A stretch of DNA of 64,000 bases, taken from the NCBI RefSeq assembly GCF_003311645.1, contig NZ_QEST01000088.1, positions 186,001-250,000 of the forward strand, read 5' to 3'. The notes beneath the pieces were generated by a model. It saw only the letters and a list, made by a program, of their open reading frames with translations, did no database searches and was not told the origin of the DNA. Source of the stretch: Streptomyces sp. PT12 (GTDB taxonomy: Bacteria > Actinomycetota > Actinomycetes > Streptomycetales > Streptomycetaceae). Shown here piece after piece: positions 18,487-27,655 of the stretch. A program made the position numbers and the translations under genes. Within the stretch, counting starts at the first letter, position 1. The number at the start of each line of letters is the position of its first letter.

Positions 18487-20079
18487 GTGGCTGAGGACAT
18501 GGCGGGGGACATGGCTGGGGACGTGACCGGGAACCTGGCGGACGGCAAAGGCGCGAAACACGAGGGCGCGGACCACGGCGGGAGCGGCGCCGACCAGCGC
18601 CGTCTCGGCCTGGCGCGGGGCACGGCGATCGCGGTCGGGGTGGCGCTCATCGCGGGCGGTCTCTTCGGGGCCGAGCGCCTGTTCGCCGACTCGGACGGCG
18701 CGGCGGAGGGCGGCGCCCCGTCGGGCGGGGCCGTCGCCGAGCCCGCGCCCATGGCGCCCTCGGACGAGGGGGGCGGCTCAAGCGCGTCGTTCGCGGGGGT
18801 CGCGCTCCGGCTCGCGCAGACCCCGCCCGACGCCCCGGAGTTCGCGCCCGCGTACACGCTGACGGACGTCTCGCGCGAGCGCGCGCAGGAGCTGGCCGAC
18901 GCGCTCGGCATCGACGGCGAGGTGCGCGACGGCGGCGACGCGGGCTGGGCGGTGACGGGGGCGGATCCCGGCGGGATGTCGCTGACGGTGGGGAAGCGGG
19001 GGCCCGGGCACTGGTCGTTCAGCCCCTCCGCGGTGGCGCTGCCCGCCGACCCGCGGGGCGCGGAGCCGGGGACCCCGGCTGAGCCGGTCCCGCCGCGCGA
19101 GCCGAGCGACGCGCTGGAGATCGCGCCGGTCGCCCCCGACGACCCGGACGCCCCTGTCACCTCGGACGGCGCAGGCAGCGCGGGCGACACGGACAGCGCG
19201 GGCGACTCGGGCAGCGCTGGCGACTCGGGCAGCGCTGGCGACTCGGGTCCTGTGGTCGAGGCGCCGGGGATGCCGCCCGCCGACGGCACTCCCCCGCCGA
19301 CGCCCGACGAGGCGCTGGAGGCGGCGGGCCCGCTGCTCGACGCGCTCGGCCTGGGCGACGCCACGGTGGTCACGGACGCGACAAGCGGCTCGCAGCGCAT
19401 CGTCAGGGCGGTTCCCGAGGTGGCGGGGCTGCCGGTGCACGGGCTCGACACGGAGATCTGGATCGGCGCCGGCGGCTCGGTGTTCTCGGCGTACGGCGCG
19501 CTGGTGCCGGGGCCCGCGGAGGGCGAGGAGTACGCGGTGCCGCCCGCCGATGACGCGGTCGCCGAGTACAACAGGCTGATCGGCGGCGACGCGCAGCCCG
19601 CCGACGCCACCGCGCGGTTCGGGCTCTCCGCGCTGCCGCTCGACGACGGGGGCACGGTGCTCGCGCCGTCGTGGCTGTTCACATACGCGCTGCCGTCGGG
19701 CGAGCGGCTGACCACGAGCCAGCCCGCCGTGCCGCGGGACGAGGCGGAGGCGCCCGCCGAGCCCGATGGCCCCGGGGAGCCGGTCGCGCCGGGGGCGCCC
19801 GATGAGGAGCCGGGGGACACGGGCTGGTCGATCGCGCCCTACGAGCCGTCGGACCGCACGCTGACCCTGACGTTCTGGGGCGGGGTGTGCAGCGACTACG
19901 CGGCGACGGCGCGGGAGTCGGACTCCTCGATCACGGTGAGCCTGGAGAGCACGACGACCGCCCCCGAGCTCGCCTGCATCGCGGTGGCGGAGGAACAGAC
20001 GACCGAGGTCGCGCTCGACGAGCCCGCGGGGGAGAAGGAGCTGCTCGACTCGCGGGGCGAGCCGCTGCCCGTGCGCTGA
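18487..20079 (+). CDS. Membrane-anchored extracytoplasmic protein of unknown function
   Basis: 530 aa from a GTG at 18487 with GAGGAG seven bases upstream. An acidic cytoplasmic N-terminus of about 40 residues precedes one membrane helix (GTAIAVGVALIAGGLFGAERLF); the remainder is outside the cell and rich in Ala, Pro, Gly and acidic residues. A low-complexity linker with repeats of the pattern SAGDSG lies near residues 236-256, followed by a more ordered region (DEALEAAGPLLDALGLGDAT; FTYALPSGERL). No recognisable catalytic domain was found. It is an actinomycete-type conserved hypothetical next to the PfkB gene. Confidence 0.75.
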   Translation: MAEDMAGDMAGDVTGNLADGKGAKHEGADHGGSGADQRRLGLARGTAIAVGVALIAGGLFGAERLFADSDGAAEGGAPSGGAVAEPAPMAPSDEGGGSSASFAGVALRLAQTPPDAPEFAPAYTLTDVSRERAQELADALGIDGEVRDGGDAGWAVTGADPGGMSLTVGKRGPGHWSFSPSAVALPADPRGAEPGTPAEPVPPREPSDALEIAPVAPDDPDAPVTSDGAGSAGDTDSAGDSGSAGDSGSAGDSGPVVEAPGMPPADGTPPPTPDEALEAAGPLLDALGLGDATVVTDATSGSQRIVRAVPEVAGLPVHGLDTEIWIGAGGSVFSAYGALVPGPAEGEEYAVPPADDAVAEYNRLIGGDAQPADATARFGLSALPLDDGGTVLAPSWLFTYALPSGERLTTSQPAVPRDEAEAPAEPDGPGEPVAPGAPDEEPGDTGWSIAPYEPSDRTLTLTFWGGVCSDYAATARESDSSITVSLESTTTAPELACIAVAEEQTTEVALDEPAGEKELLDSRGEPLPVR

Positions 20080-20105
20080 GGAGAGAACGCCCGGAGAGAA
20101 CGCGA

Positions 20106-20143
20106 CGCCCCGCGCGCCCACGTGCGGGTGGGCGGGCGGGGCG
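20106..20143. terminator. Bidirectional hairpin terminator
   Basis: A 16-bp stem with one mismatch (CGCCCCGCGCGCCCAC with GTGGGCGGGCGGGGCG) around a short loop lies between two convergent genes, ending at 20079 and 20159. Confidence 0.75.
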
Positions 20144-20158
20144 CCTGGAGCCTTCGGC

Positions 20159-20512
20159 TCAGCTGAACGAGTCCCCGCAGGCGCACGAGCCCGTGGCGTT
20201 GGGGTTGTCGATGGTGAAGCCCTGCTTCTCGATGGTGTCCACGAAGTCGATGGACGCCCCGCCGAGGTACGGCGCGCTCATGCGGTCGGTGACGACCTTC
20301 ACGCCGTCGAAGTCCTTGACGATGTCGCCGTCGAGGGACCGCTCGTCGAAGAACAGCTGGTACCTCAGCCCCGAGCACCCGCCCGGCTGGACCGCCACCC
20401 GCAGCGCGAGGTCGTCGCGTCCCTCCTGCTCGAGCAGGCCCCTGACCTTCGCCACGGCCGCCTCGGAAACGATGATGCCGTCGCTGACAGCGGTCTCTTC
20501 CGTTACGGACAT
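20159..20512 (-). CDS. HesB/IscA/ErpA-family iron-sulfur carrier
   Basis: 117 aa. A-type carrier with the three conserved cysteines: VQPGGCSGLRYQL and the C-terminal CACG. It would carry or deliver Fe-S clusters to apo-enzymes in the cytoplasm. It is divergent from nadA, which encodes a 4Fe-4S enzyme, so it may help mature quinolinate synthase; the 257-bp spacer carries paired palindromes (separate entry). Start is the ATG at 20512; upstream in-frame codons lack family similarity. Confidence 0.95.
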   Translation of the reverse strand: MSVTEETAVSDGIIVSEAAVAKVRGLLEQEGRDDLALRVAVQPGGCSGLRYQLFFDERSLDGDIVKDFDGVKVVTDRMSAPYLGGASIDFVDTIEKQGFTIDNPNATGSCACGDSFS

Positions 20513-20655
20513 CTGCGTATCTCCCGGGTAGTACGGAAAGCTCTGGCGGAGGCGCCAACACACCGCCGTCCGATTCCATTCCCGGCGCGGCGCGTCGATT
20601 CGCGTCCCTTTTCTCGTCCCTTCATGCTCGCACACCCGCGGCCAGGACGGAATGT

Positions 20656-20706
20656 GTCACAGTGACGCGATCCACCTCGTCACAGTGACGCGAACGGGGT
20701 TATGCT
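20656..20706. promoter_or_regulatory. nadA promoter with two GTCACAGTGAC palindromes
   Basis: Two identical copies of the perfect 11-bp palindrome GTCACAGTGAC sit at 20656-20666 and 20679-20689, centres 23 bp apart (about two helical turns), each followed by GCGA. A plausible -10 (TATGCT, 20701-20706) follows; with 16-17 bp spacing the -35 falls in the second palindrome. This looks like a repressor site controlling nadA and perhaps the divergent Fe-S carrier. I do not recognise the regulator. Confidence 0.7.
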
Positions 20707-20769
20707 CAACCCTCAAGCGTCAGAACGACGAAAAGACGTCGCACCACATACAGAAAGGGTGCGTGTGCC

Positions 20770-21957
20770 GTGAACAGCGCCCAGGCCCTGGACGTCACCC
20801 CTACCCCCCTCGCCCTCCTCCTGCTGGGACGGGGATCCGACCCGGCGAGCGAACGCGGCGTGGACTGCCCCGGCGACCTGCCCGCCCCTTCCGACCCCGA
20901 CCTGGTGGAGCGGGCCCGCGCCGCCAAGGCCGCCCTGGGGGATCGCCTCTTCGTGCTCGGCCACCACTACCAGCGCGACGAGGTCATCCAGTTCGCCGAT
21001 GTGACCGGCGACTCCTTCAAGCTGGCCAGGGACGCCGCCGCCCGTCCGCAGGCCGAGTACATCGTCTTCTGCGGCGTGCACTTCATGGCCGAGTCGGCCG
21101 ACATCCTCACCACCGAAGCCCAGCGGGTGGTCCTGCCCGACCTCGCGGCGGGCTGCTCGATGGCCGACATGGCCACCGCCGAGCAGGTCGCCGAGGCGTG
21201 GGACGTGCTGACCGACGCGGGCGTGGCCGGGCGGACCGTGCCGGTGACGTATATGAACTCATCGGCCGACATCAAGGCGTTCACGGGCCGCAACGGCGGC
21301 ACCGTGTGCACGTCGTCCAACGCCAGGCGTGCCCTGGAGTGGGCGTTCGGCCAGGCGGGCGAGGACGGGAAGGTGCTCTTCCTGCCCGACCAGCACCTGG
21401 GCCGCAACACCGCCGTGCGCGAGCTCGGCATGAGCCTGGACGACTGCGTCGTCTACAACCCGCACAGGCCGGGCGGCGGGCTGACCGCCGACCAGCTGCG
21501 CCGGGCCAGGATGATCCTGTGGCGCGGCCACTGCTCGGTGCACGGCCGCTTCTCGCTCGACTCGGTCGACGAGGTCCGCGCCCGCATCCCCGGGGTCAAC
21601 GTCCTGGTGCACCCCGAGTGCCGCCACGAGGTCGTCGCCGCCGCGGACCACGTGGGCTCGACCGAGCACATCATCGCCACGCTCGACGCCGCCCCCGCCG
21701 GGTCGAAGTGGGCCGTGGGCACCGAGCTGAACCTCGTGCGCCGCCTGGCCGCCCGGTACGCGGACCAGGGCAAGGAGATCGTCTTCCTCGACCGCACCGT
21801 GTGCTTCTGCTCCACCATGAACCGCATCGACCTGCCGCACCTGGTGTGGTCGCTCGAGTCGCTCGCGGCGGGCAAGGTCGTCAACCGCATCCAGGTCGAC
21901 CCGGCCACCGCCCACGACGCGGCGCTCGCCCTTGACCGCATGCTGGCCCTCCCCTGA
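20770..21957 (+). CDS. nadA: Quinolinate synthase
   Basis: 395 aa from a GTG at 20770. It condenses iminoaspartate with dihydroxyacetone phosphate to quinolinate in de novo NAD synthesis. Family signatures include GHHYQRDEVIQFAD, FCGVHFMAESADIL, YMNSSADIKAF, LFLPDQHLGRNT and VHPECRHEVV; the conserved cysteines (in FCGVHF, HPECRHE and the C-terminal CFCSTMNR) would bind the 4Fe-4S cluster. No nadB or nadC is next to it in this window. Convergent with the response regulator gene. Confidence 0.97.
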   Translation: MNSAQALDVTPTPLALLLLGRGSDPASERGVDCPGDLPAPSDPDLVERARAAKAALGDRLFVLGHHYQRDEVIQFADVTGDSFKLARDAAARPQAEYIVFCGVHFMAESADILTTEAQRVVLPDLAAGCSMADMATAEQVAEAWDVLTDAGVAGRTVPVTYMNSSADIKAFTGRNGGTVCTSSNARRALEWAFGQAGEDGKVLFLPDQHLGRNTAVRELGMSLDDCVVYNPHRPGGGLTADQLRRARMILWRGHCSVHGRFSLDSVDEVRARIPGVNVLVHPECRHEVVAAADHVGSTEHIIATLDAAPAGSKWAVGTELNLVRRLAARYADQGKEIVFLDRTVCFCSTMNRIDLPHLVWSLESLAAGKVVNRIQVDPATAHDAALALDRMLALP

Positions 21958-22012
21958 CCGCCGCCGCGGCTGACGGCCGCGCCCTCGGCGGCGGGGCCCT
22001 CGGCGGCGGGGC

Positions 22013-22690
22013 CTACCCCGAGGAGCGCGGGCGGACCAGGCCCGTCTCGTAGGCCAGGACGACCAGTTGGGCCCGGTCGCGGGCGTCGAGCTTGGTCAGC
22101 AGGCGGTTGATGTGGGTCTTGACCGTGAGGGGGCTGACGGAGAGGCGCGCGCCGATCTGGTCGTTGGACAGACCGGCCGCGACCTCCACCAGCACCTCGC
22201 GCTCCCGCGCGGTGAGCAGGTCGAGGGCGCCCGCGTCGAGGCCCCCGCCGTCGCCGCTCCCCTGGGAGGCCAGGAACGTGGCGATCAGCCCCCGCGTCGC
22301 CGAGGGCGAGAGCAGCGCCTCGCCCTCGGCGACGAGCCTGATGGCGTGGAGCAGCTCCTCGGGCTCGGCCCCCTTGCCGAGGAAGCCCGAGGCCCCGGCG
22401 CGCAACGCCTCGATCACGTAGTCGTCGGACTCGAAGGTGGTGAGGATGACGACCTTCACGCCGCCGAGGTCCGGGTCGGCGCCGATGGCGCGCGTGGCGG
22501 CGAGGCCGTCCATGCCGGGCATGCGGATGTCCATCAGCACGACATCGGCGCCCGCGTCCCTGATGACCTTCAACGCCTCGGCGCCGTCCGACGCCTCCCC
22601 CGTCACGGTCATGGCGGGGTCGGAGTCCACCAGGACACGGAACGCGCTGCGCAGCAGCGCCTGGTCGTCGACCAGGACCACCCGGATCAC
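22013..22690 (-). CDS. NarL/LuxR-family response regulator
   Basis: 225 aa. Receiver domain with IRVVLVDDQALLR, phospho-acceptor Asp in DVVLMDIRMPGMDG and TTF/K region (VVILTTFESDD, GASGFLGKGAEPEE), then a LuxR-type HTH (LTAREREVLVEVAAGLSNDQIGARL; TVKTHINRLLTKL). The GTG start at 22690 overlaps the kinase stop by 4 bp and has GGGAGG upstream, so the two are co-translated. Targets are not evident from position. Confidence 0.95.
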   Translation of the reverse strand: MIRVVLVDDQALLRSAFRVLVDSDPAMTVTGEASDGAEALKVIRDAGADVVLMDIRMPGMDGLAATRAIGADPDLGGVKVVILTTFESDDYVIEALRAGASGFLGKGAEPEELLHAIRLVAEGEALLSPSATRGLIATFLASQGSGDGGGLDAGALDLLTAREREVLVEVAAGLSNDQIGARLSVSPLTVKTHINRLLTKLDARDRAQLVVLAYETGLVRPRSSG

Positions 22691-23994
22691 AGGCACCTCC
22701 CGCGCGCGGCGGTCACCCGGGCCGCGGCCTCGGGCTCCGCCGGCCTCGGCGTCTGGAGCGGCAGCGTGACCCGCACCCGGAACCCGCCGCCCGGCACGGG
22801 ACCCGCCTCGCACGTGCCGCTGAGCGCGGCGGCGCGCTCGCGCATCCCGGTCAGCCCGTGGCCGCTGCCCAGCTTCTCGCCCTCGGGCTCCGTGCCGCCT
22901 CCGGGCGGCCCGTCGTCGTCCACGGTGATGTCGAGGCCCGGGTCGGCGGCGCCGCCCCCGCGGACGATGCGCACCCGGGCGACGGCCTCGGGTCCCGCGT
23001 GCTTGTGCACGTTGGTCAGCGCCTCCTGCACCACGCGGTAGGCGGCCAGGTCGACGGCCGACGGCAGCGGCTCGTGGGCGGCGGGTGCGTGCACGCTCAC
23101 GTCCATCCCCGCCTTGGCGAACCCGTCGACCAGCTCGTCGAGCACCGCGAGGCCGCGGACCGGCTCGGTCGGCGCGATCGGCTCGTCCTGCTGGCGCAGC
23201 AGCCCGACCGTCGTCTGGAGCTCGCCGAGCGCGCGCCTGCTGGCCTGCCTGATGTGGGCCAGCGCCTCCTTGGCCTGGTCGGGGCGCGTGTCCATGACGT
23301 GCGACGCGACGCCCGCCTGCACGTTGACCAGGGCGATGTGGTGGGCGACCACGTCGTGCAGCTCGCGGGCGATCCGCATCCGCTCGTCGGCCACCCGGCG
23401 CCTGGCCTCCTCCTCGCGCGTGCGCTCGGCGCGGTCGGCGCGCTCCCTGATGGCGTCGACGACGGCGCGGCGGCTGCGCACGGCCTCGCCCGCCGCGGCG
23501 GCCAGGCCCGTCCAGGCGAAGACGCCGAGGTTCTCCGCCTGGTACCAGGGCTGGGCGCCGAGCACCATGGCGGCGGGCGTGAAGACCACGGTGGTCGCAA
23601 GGCCCACGCGCCATGTGGTGGGCCGGTCGGTGGTGGAGCCGACCGTGAAGAGGGCCACCACCAGGAGGATCAGCACCGAGGGGTGGCGCTCCTGGGGCCC
23701 GTGCGAGAAGTAGCCGAGGATCATCTCGGTCAGCGAGACGCAGCTGACGACGAACAGCACCGGCATCGGGAACCTGCGGCGCAGCACCAGCGCGCCACAG
23801 CCCACGAGCAGCAGCACCAGGCTGTGGACGGGCAGCTCCCGCTTGCCGAAGCCCTGGCCGCCGCCGGGGGGCCGGGCCACAGTGATGAAAGCGCACAACG
23901 CCGCAAGGAGGACCCCCACCGCGATAAGCGCGTCGAACGCGAGCGGATGAGCCATGAGCCACCGCCACGCGTTGGCTCTCTGCTGAGGCTTCAC
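22687..23994 (-). CDS. Sensor histidine kinase (HisKA_3/NarX type)
   Basis: 435 aa. N-terminal membrane sensor with about five helices and no large extracytoplasmic domain, then a coiled coil rich in Glu/Arg, a dimerisation/phospho-acceptor helix (RIARELHDVVAHHIALVNVQ, His following REL), and an HATPase domain (VVQEALTNVHKHAG; DDDGPPGGG; GHGLTGMRERAAAL). Partner of the response regulator encoded directly downstream. The intramembrane sensor type often detects envelope disturbance, which fits the PspA genes next door, but that is inference. Confidence 0.94.
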   Translation of the reverse strand: MKPQQRANAWRWLMAHPLAFDALIAVGVLLAALCAFITVARPPGGGQGFGKRELPVHSLVLLLVGCGALVLRRRFPMPVLFVVSCVSLTEMILGYFSHGPQERHPSVLILLVVALFTVGSTTDRPTTWRVGLATTVVFTPAAMVLGAQPWYQAENLGVFAWTGLAAAAGEAVRSRRAVVDAIRERADRAERTREEEARRRVADERMRIARELHDVVAHHIALVNVQAGVASHVMDTRPDQAKEALAHIRQASRRALGELQTTVGLLRQQDEPIAPTEPVRGLAVLDELVDGFAKAGMDVSVHAPAAHEPLPSAVDLAAYRVVQEALTNVHKHAGPEAVARVRIVRGGGAADPGLDITVDDDGPPGGGTEPEGEKLGSGHGLTGMRERAAALSGTCEAGPVPGGGFRVRVTLPLQTPRPAEPEAAARVTAARGRCL

Positions 23995-24030
23995 ATCACC
24001 CTCATCGTGGGGATCCCGTCATCGTCCGGA

Positions 24031-24309
24031 TCAGTCCGGGATCAGCCCGTCCTCGGTGAGCATCGCGCGCACCTCGGCGATGGAAGCCTCGGGGGCGGGG
24101 AGGATCAGCTCCGACGGCTCGAGTGAGTCGTCGGGCAGCGCGGTGCCCATGGTCCTGACGGCGTCGAGCAGGGCGGCGAGGGTGCGGCGGAAGCCCTCGT
24201 TGTCCCCGGACTCCACCTCGGCCATCAGCTCGTCGTCGAGCTTGTTGAGGGCGGGGAAGTGGCTGTCGTCCAGCCTGACCTGTCCCTCCCCCATGATCCG
24301 TACGATCAC
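24031..24309 (-). CDS. PspA-associated protein (PspAA domain)
   Basis: 92 aa (MIVRIMGEGQVRLDDSHFPALNKLDDELMAEV). This is the small alpha/beta PspAA domain that accompanies actinobacterial and archaeal PspA. It lies 53 bp downstream of pspA on the same strand and would act with it in the membrane-stress response, followed by the sensor kinase pair. Confidence 0.88.
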   Translation of the reverse strand: MIVRIMGEGQVRLDDSHFPALNKLDDELMAEVESGDNEGFRRTLAALLDAVRTMGTALPDDSLEPSELILPAPEASIAEVRAMLTEDGLIPD

Positions 24310-24362
24310 GATGCCCTCCAGCCGCTCGGCGCGTCAGCCGCGCCGTCCTTTCCCTGCTTGCC

Positions 24363-25169
24363 TCACTGCTTGTCGAACTTGGGCGATTCCCGGCGCTGCT
24401 CCTGCTGGTCCTGCGCCCCGCTCCCCGCGGCGCCGCCCTCGATGGCCTGGCGCCCCGCGGAACTGCCGCCCGCGAGCTCGGCCTTCATCCGCTCCAGCTC
24501 GAACTCTACGTCGGCGTTCCCCGAGATCCGGTCCAGCTCCGCGGTGAGGTCGTCCTTCGAGGCGCCGGTGGGGTCGTCGAGGGCGCCCGAGGCCAGCAGC
24601 TCATCGATCGCGCCCGCGCGGGCCTGGAGCTGCGCCGTCTTGTCCTCGGCGCGCTGGATGGCCATGCCGACATCGCCCATCTCCTCGGAGATGCCGGAGA
24701 ACGCCTCGCCGATGCGGGTCTGGGCCTGGGCGGCGGTGTAGGTGGCCTTGATCGTCTCCTTGCGGGTGCGGAACGCGTCCACCTTCGCCTGGAGCCGCTG
24801 GGCCGCCAGGGTGAGCTTCGTCTCCTCCGACTGCAGCGTCTCGTGCTGCTGCTGGAGGTCGGAGACCTGCTGCTGGAGCGAGGCGCGGCGGGTCAGCGCC
24901 TCGCGCGCCAGGTCCTCCCTGCCGAGGGCGAGGGCCTTCTTGCCCTGCTCCTCGAGGCGCGATGACTGCCCGTTCAGCTGATTGAGCTGGAGCTCGAGGC
25001 GCTTGCGCGAGGTGGCCACGTCGGCAACGCCGCGGCGGACCTTCTGAAGCAGCTCGAGCTGCTTCTGGTAGGAGTAGTCGAGCGTCTCGCGTGGGTCCTC
25101 GGCCCGGTCGAGCGCCTTGTTGGCCTTAGCGCGGAAGATCATCCCCATCCGCTTCATGACACCGCTCAT
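24363..25169 (-). CDS. pspA: PspA/IM30-family phage shock protein
   Basis: 268 aa. Nearly entirely helical coiled coil beginning MKRMGMIFRAKANKALDRAEDP, with the family's N-terminal amphipathic helix and LDYSYQKQLELLQKVRRGV, followed by heptad-rich helices rich in Gln/Glu and an alanine/glycine-rich C-tail. PspA oligomers bind stressed inner membranes (ESCRT-III-like). ATG at 25169 is used; the inner MKRMG Met is the conserved core start. Upstream 256 bp is shared with the divergent DUF3043 gene. Confidence 0.95.
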   Translation of the reverse strand: MSGVMKRMGMIFRAKANKALDRAEDPRETLDYSYQKQLELLQKVRRGVADVATSRKRLELQLNQLNGQSSRLEEQGKKALALGREDLAREALTRRASLQQQVSDLQQQHETLQSEETKLTLAAQRLQAKVDAFRTRKETIKATYTAAQAQTRIGEAFSGISEEMGDVGMAIQRAEDKTAQLQARAGAIDELLASGALDDPTGASKDDLTAELDRISGNADVEFELERMKAELAGGSSAGRQAIEGGAAGSGAQDQQEQRRESPKFDKQ

Positions 25170-25425
25170 GGGTCTCGCGCGCCCCCTTCATGACGGACTC
25201 GAACCTCGGGCAACTGTGCTGCTGATCCCCTACTACCCTACGGGGCCCCCATCCATTAGCGCACCGCTCGCGCCTGAATGGCTCCTCCCCGAGGACGATC
25301 ACGGAACGCGGCGTCTCACGCCTGAGGAGTACCCGAGGGTTCAGCGGGCTCGGGGAAGGGGCCGTTGCACGATCGTTTTCGCACGACCAGGAGGGGCGGG
25401 CGCGGGGAGAACGTAGGCTGAGGGT

Positions 25426-26016
25426 GTGTTCCGTAGCCGTTCGAAAGACGATGCCGCCACCCCTCCCGTCGACGAGGAGCCCAGGGGGCGCGACCCGCAG
25501 GCGCCGAAGGGGCGTCCCACGCCCAAGCGCAGCGAGGCCGAGGCGCTGCGGCGCGCGGTGGTCAAGCCGCCCACGAGCCGCAAGGAGGCGTCAAGGCGCG
25601 CCAGGGAGGCCAGGCGCGCCGCGCTGACCAAGCAGCGCGAGGCCCTGCTCTCCGGCGACGAGCGGCACCTGCCCTCGCGCGACCGCGGCCCGGTGCGCCG
25701 TTACGCGAGGGACTTCGTGGACGCGAAGTTCCATGTGGCGGAGTTCTTCCTGCCGATCGCCGTGGTCATCCTGATCATGAGCATGCTTCCGTCGATCCAG
25801 GCGAGGAACATCGCGCTGCTCCTGTGGCTCGTCGTCATCGTGATGATCGTCTTCGACTCGATCCTGATGACCCGGCGCCTGAAGAAGCGGCTGCGCGCCA
25901 AGTACCCCGACGAGAGCCTGCGCGGCGCGTCGGCCTACGCCCTGATGCGCACGATGCAGATGCGGCGGATGCGCCTGCCGAAGCCGCAGGTCAAGCGCGG
26001 CGAGGAGCCCAGGTAG
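25426..26016 (+). CDS. DUF3043 membrane protein
   Basis: 196 aa from a GTG at 25426. A basic, proline/arginine-rich cytoplasmic N-terminus of about 90 residues (EALRRAVVKPPTSRKEASRR) precedes two membrane helices (FFLPIAVVILIMSMLPSI and IALLLWLVVIVMIVFDSI) and a basic C-terminal tail (LKKRLRAKYPDESLRGASAY). This is the actinobacterial DUF3043 architecture; function unknown. Divergent from pspA. Confidence 0.85.
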   Translation: MFRSRSKDDAATPPVDEEPRGRDPQAPKGRPTPKRSEAEALRRAVVKPPTSRKEASRRAREARRAALTKQREALLSGDERHLPSRDRGPVRRYARDFVDAKFHVAEFFLPIAVVILIMSMLPSIQARNIALLLWLVVIVMIVFDSILMTRRLKKRLRAKYPDESLRGASAYALMRTMQMRRMRLPKPQVKRGEEPR

Positions 26017-26113
26017 GCGCTCGGCCGCCACGGCCGTCCCCGCGGCCGTCCACCCCTCGAACGGCGTGGCGGGGCATCCCGGGTGACCGGGGGCCCGCGG
26101 TCACAATGCGGTC

Positions 26114-27142
26114 ATGGTCCGCAGTTCTGCTTCCGGTGCCGTTCTCGTGTCCGCCGCCGCGCTGCTCGCCGCGGGGACCGGGTGTACGTCGGGTGGCTCG
26201 GGCGGCCGTGAGGCGCCGATCCCCGTCGTGAGCGACGACCTCCAGGAGACCTATCAGGACGTGGTGAACGACGTGCTGCCCTCGGTGGTGCAGATCACCA
26301 CCGAGGACGGCCTGGGCTCCGGCGTCGTGTACGACGACGAGGGGCACATCGTGACCAACGCCCACGTCGTCGGCGAGGGCGAGTCGTTCGACGTGCTGCT
26401 CGCCACCGGGCGGAAGGCTGAGCGCGCCGACCTGGTGGCGTCCTACCCCGAGCAGGACCTCGCGGTGATCGGGCTGCGGGACGCGCCGGACCAGCTGAGG
26501 CCCGCGACGTTCGGGGACTCGTCGAAGGTGGAGATCGGGCAGATCGTGCTCGCGATGGGCAACCCCCTTGGCCTGTCGTCGAGCGTCACCCAGGGCATCG
26601 TCTCGGCCGTGGGCCGCTCGGTGAGCGAGGGCGAGGGGCAGGCCACGCTGGGCGACATGGTGCAGACCTCGGCGGCCATCAACCCCGGGAACAGCGGGGG
26701 CGCGCTGGTCAATCTGTCGGGCCATGTCATCGGCATCCCCACGCTCGCCGCGCGCGACCCGGGCCTGGGGGGCGGGCAGGCGCCGGGGATCGGGTTCGCG
26801 ATCCCGGCCTCGACGGTGACGTTCCTGGCGGACCAGCTGATCGAGCACGGCGAGGTGCGGGACTCGGGGCGCGCGGCGCTTGGCGTCACCGTGCGGACGG
26901 TGCTCGGCGACGGGTTCGAGCCGTCGGGCGCGGCGATCGTGGACGTGAACGACGACGGGCCCGCCGCGCGCGCGGGGCTGCGGCCCGGCGATGTGATCGT
27001 GCGGGTCTCCGACGAGCAGGTCACCGACGTGGTCTCGCTCTCCGAGGCGCTGGCGGCGCACGGGCCCGGCGACGAGGTCGAGGTGACGTTCGAGCGGGAC
27101 GGGTCGCGGGAGCGCGCGCGGGTCGAGCTGGGCGAGGCGTGA
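26114..27142 (+). CDS. HtrA/DegQ-like lipoprotein serine protease with PDZ domain
   Basis: 342 aa. A lipoprotein signal ends LAAGTGC. The trypsin-like S1C domain shows His in TNAHVV, Asp in EQDLAVIGL and Ser in NPGNSGGALVN; a PDZ domain follows (LGVTVRTVLG; GDVIVRVSDEQVTD). It would act as a periplasm-side quality-control protease at the membrane, in keeping with the nearby PspA stress genes. The 3' intergenic space carries a duplicated 14-bp unit (GCGGCGCGGTGCTC). Confidence 0.93.
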   Translation: MVRSSASGAVLVSAAALLAAGTGCTSGGSGGREAPIPVVSDDLQETYQDVVNDVLPSVVQITTEDGLGSGVVYDDEGHIVTNAHVVGEGESFDVLLATGRKAERADLVASYPEQDLAVIGLRDAPDQLRPATFGDSSKVEIGQIVLAMGNPLGLSSSVTQGIVSAVGRSVSEGEGQATLGDMVQTSAAINPGNSGGALVNLSGHVIGIPTLAARDPGLGGGQAPGIGFAIPASTVTFLADQLIEHGEVRDSGRAALGVTVRTVLGDGFEPSGAAIVDVNDDGPAARAGLRPGDVIVRVSDEQVTDVVSLSEALAAHGPGDEVEVTFERDGSRERARVELGEA

Positions 27143-27219
27143 ACGCGCGCGCCGCGCGCCCCGGGGCGCGCGGCGCGGTGCTCGCGGCGCGGTGCTCGCC
27201 TCGGGGGGCGAGGGGGCGC

Positions 27220-27432
27220 TCAGCCCTCCGTGGCGACGTGCAGGCTCATGGGTCCGTAGATCTTCACGCCGTCCTCGAACAGGCTGACCTGGTCCACGCC
27301 TTCGGTCAGCAGCTCGGGCCAGATCTCCCCGATCCAGGACTCCGCGTCACCCTGGGTGCCGAAGTCGCCGGGGGCCTGCGCCGGCTCGGTCGTCGTGCCG
27401 TCGGCCTTCTCGAACCGCCACTCCCACGCCAT
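27220..27432 (-). CDS. Small conserved actinomycete protein
   Basis: 70 aa (MAWEWRFEKADGTTTEPAQA), with GGAGG six bases before the ATG. The sequence is ordered, aromatic and acidic (DAESWIGEIWPELLTEGVDQVSLFEDG), with no membrane segment. Small proteins beginning MAWEWRFEKADG are widespread in Streptomyces at this place; function unknown. Longer upstream starts give only low-complexity sequence. Confidence 0.8.
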   Translation of the reverse strand: MAWEWRFEKADGTTTEPAQAPGDFGTQGDAESWIGEIWPELLTEGVDQVSLFEDGVKIYGPMSLHVATEG

Positions 27433-27655
27433 GCGAAGCCTCCGCTTCCTGCCGACTGATCCCGGTCCGAACGCTGCCAGGGCCCCGTCGGGGCCCGGTC
27501 CGCCCGACTGAACTGATGGCCCGAAAGCCTGATCGCAGACTAAATCACGGCGGGCGCCGACGCGCACCACCGCGCGCGGGTGCTGGCGCCGCCCTGAGGG
27601 TGATCGACGGGGGCCGACGCGCGCCCCCCGCGGGCGCCGGGGAGAGGATCGGGGG

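Noticed and set aside
27433-27655. Cobalamin riboswitch before the cob genes
   Set aside because: No B12-box-like core was found; only a GGGCCCC/GGGGCCC hairpin.
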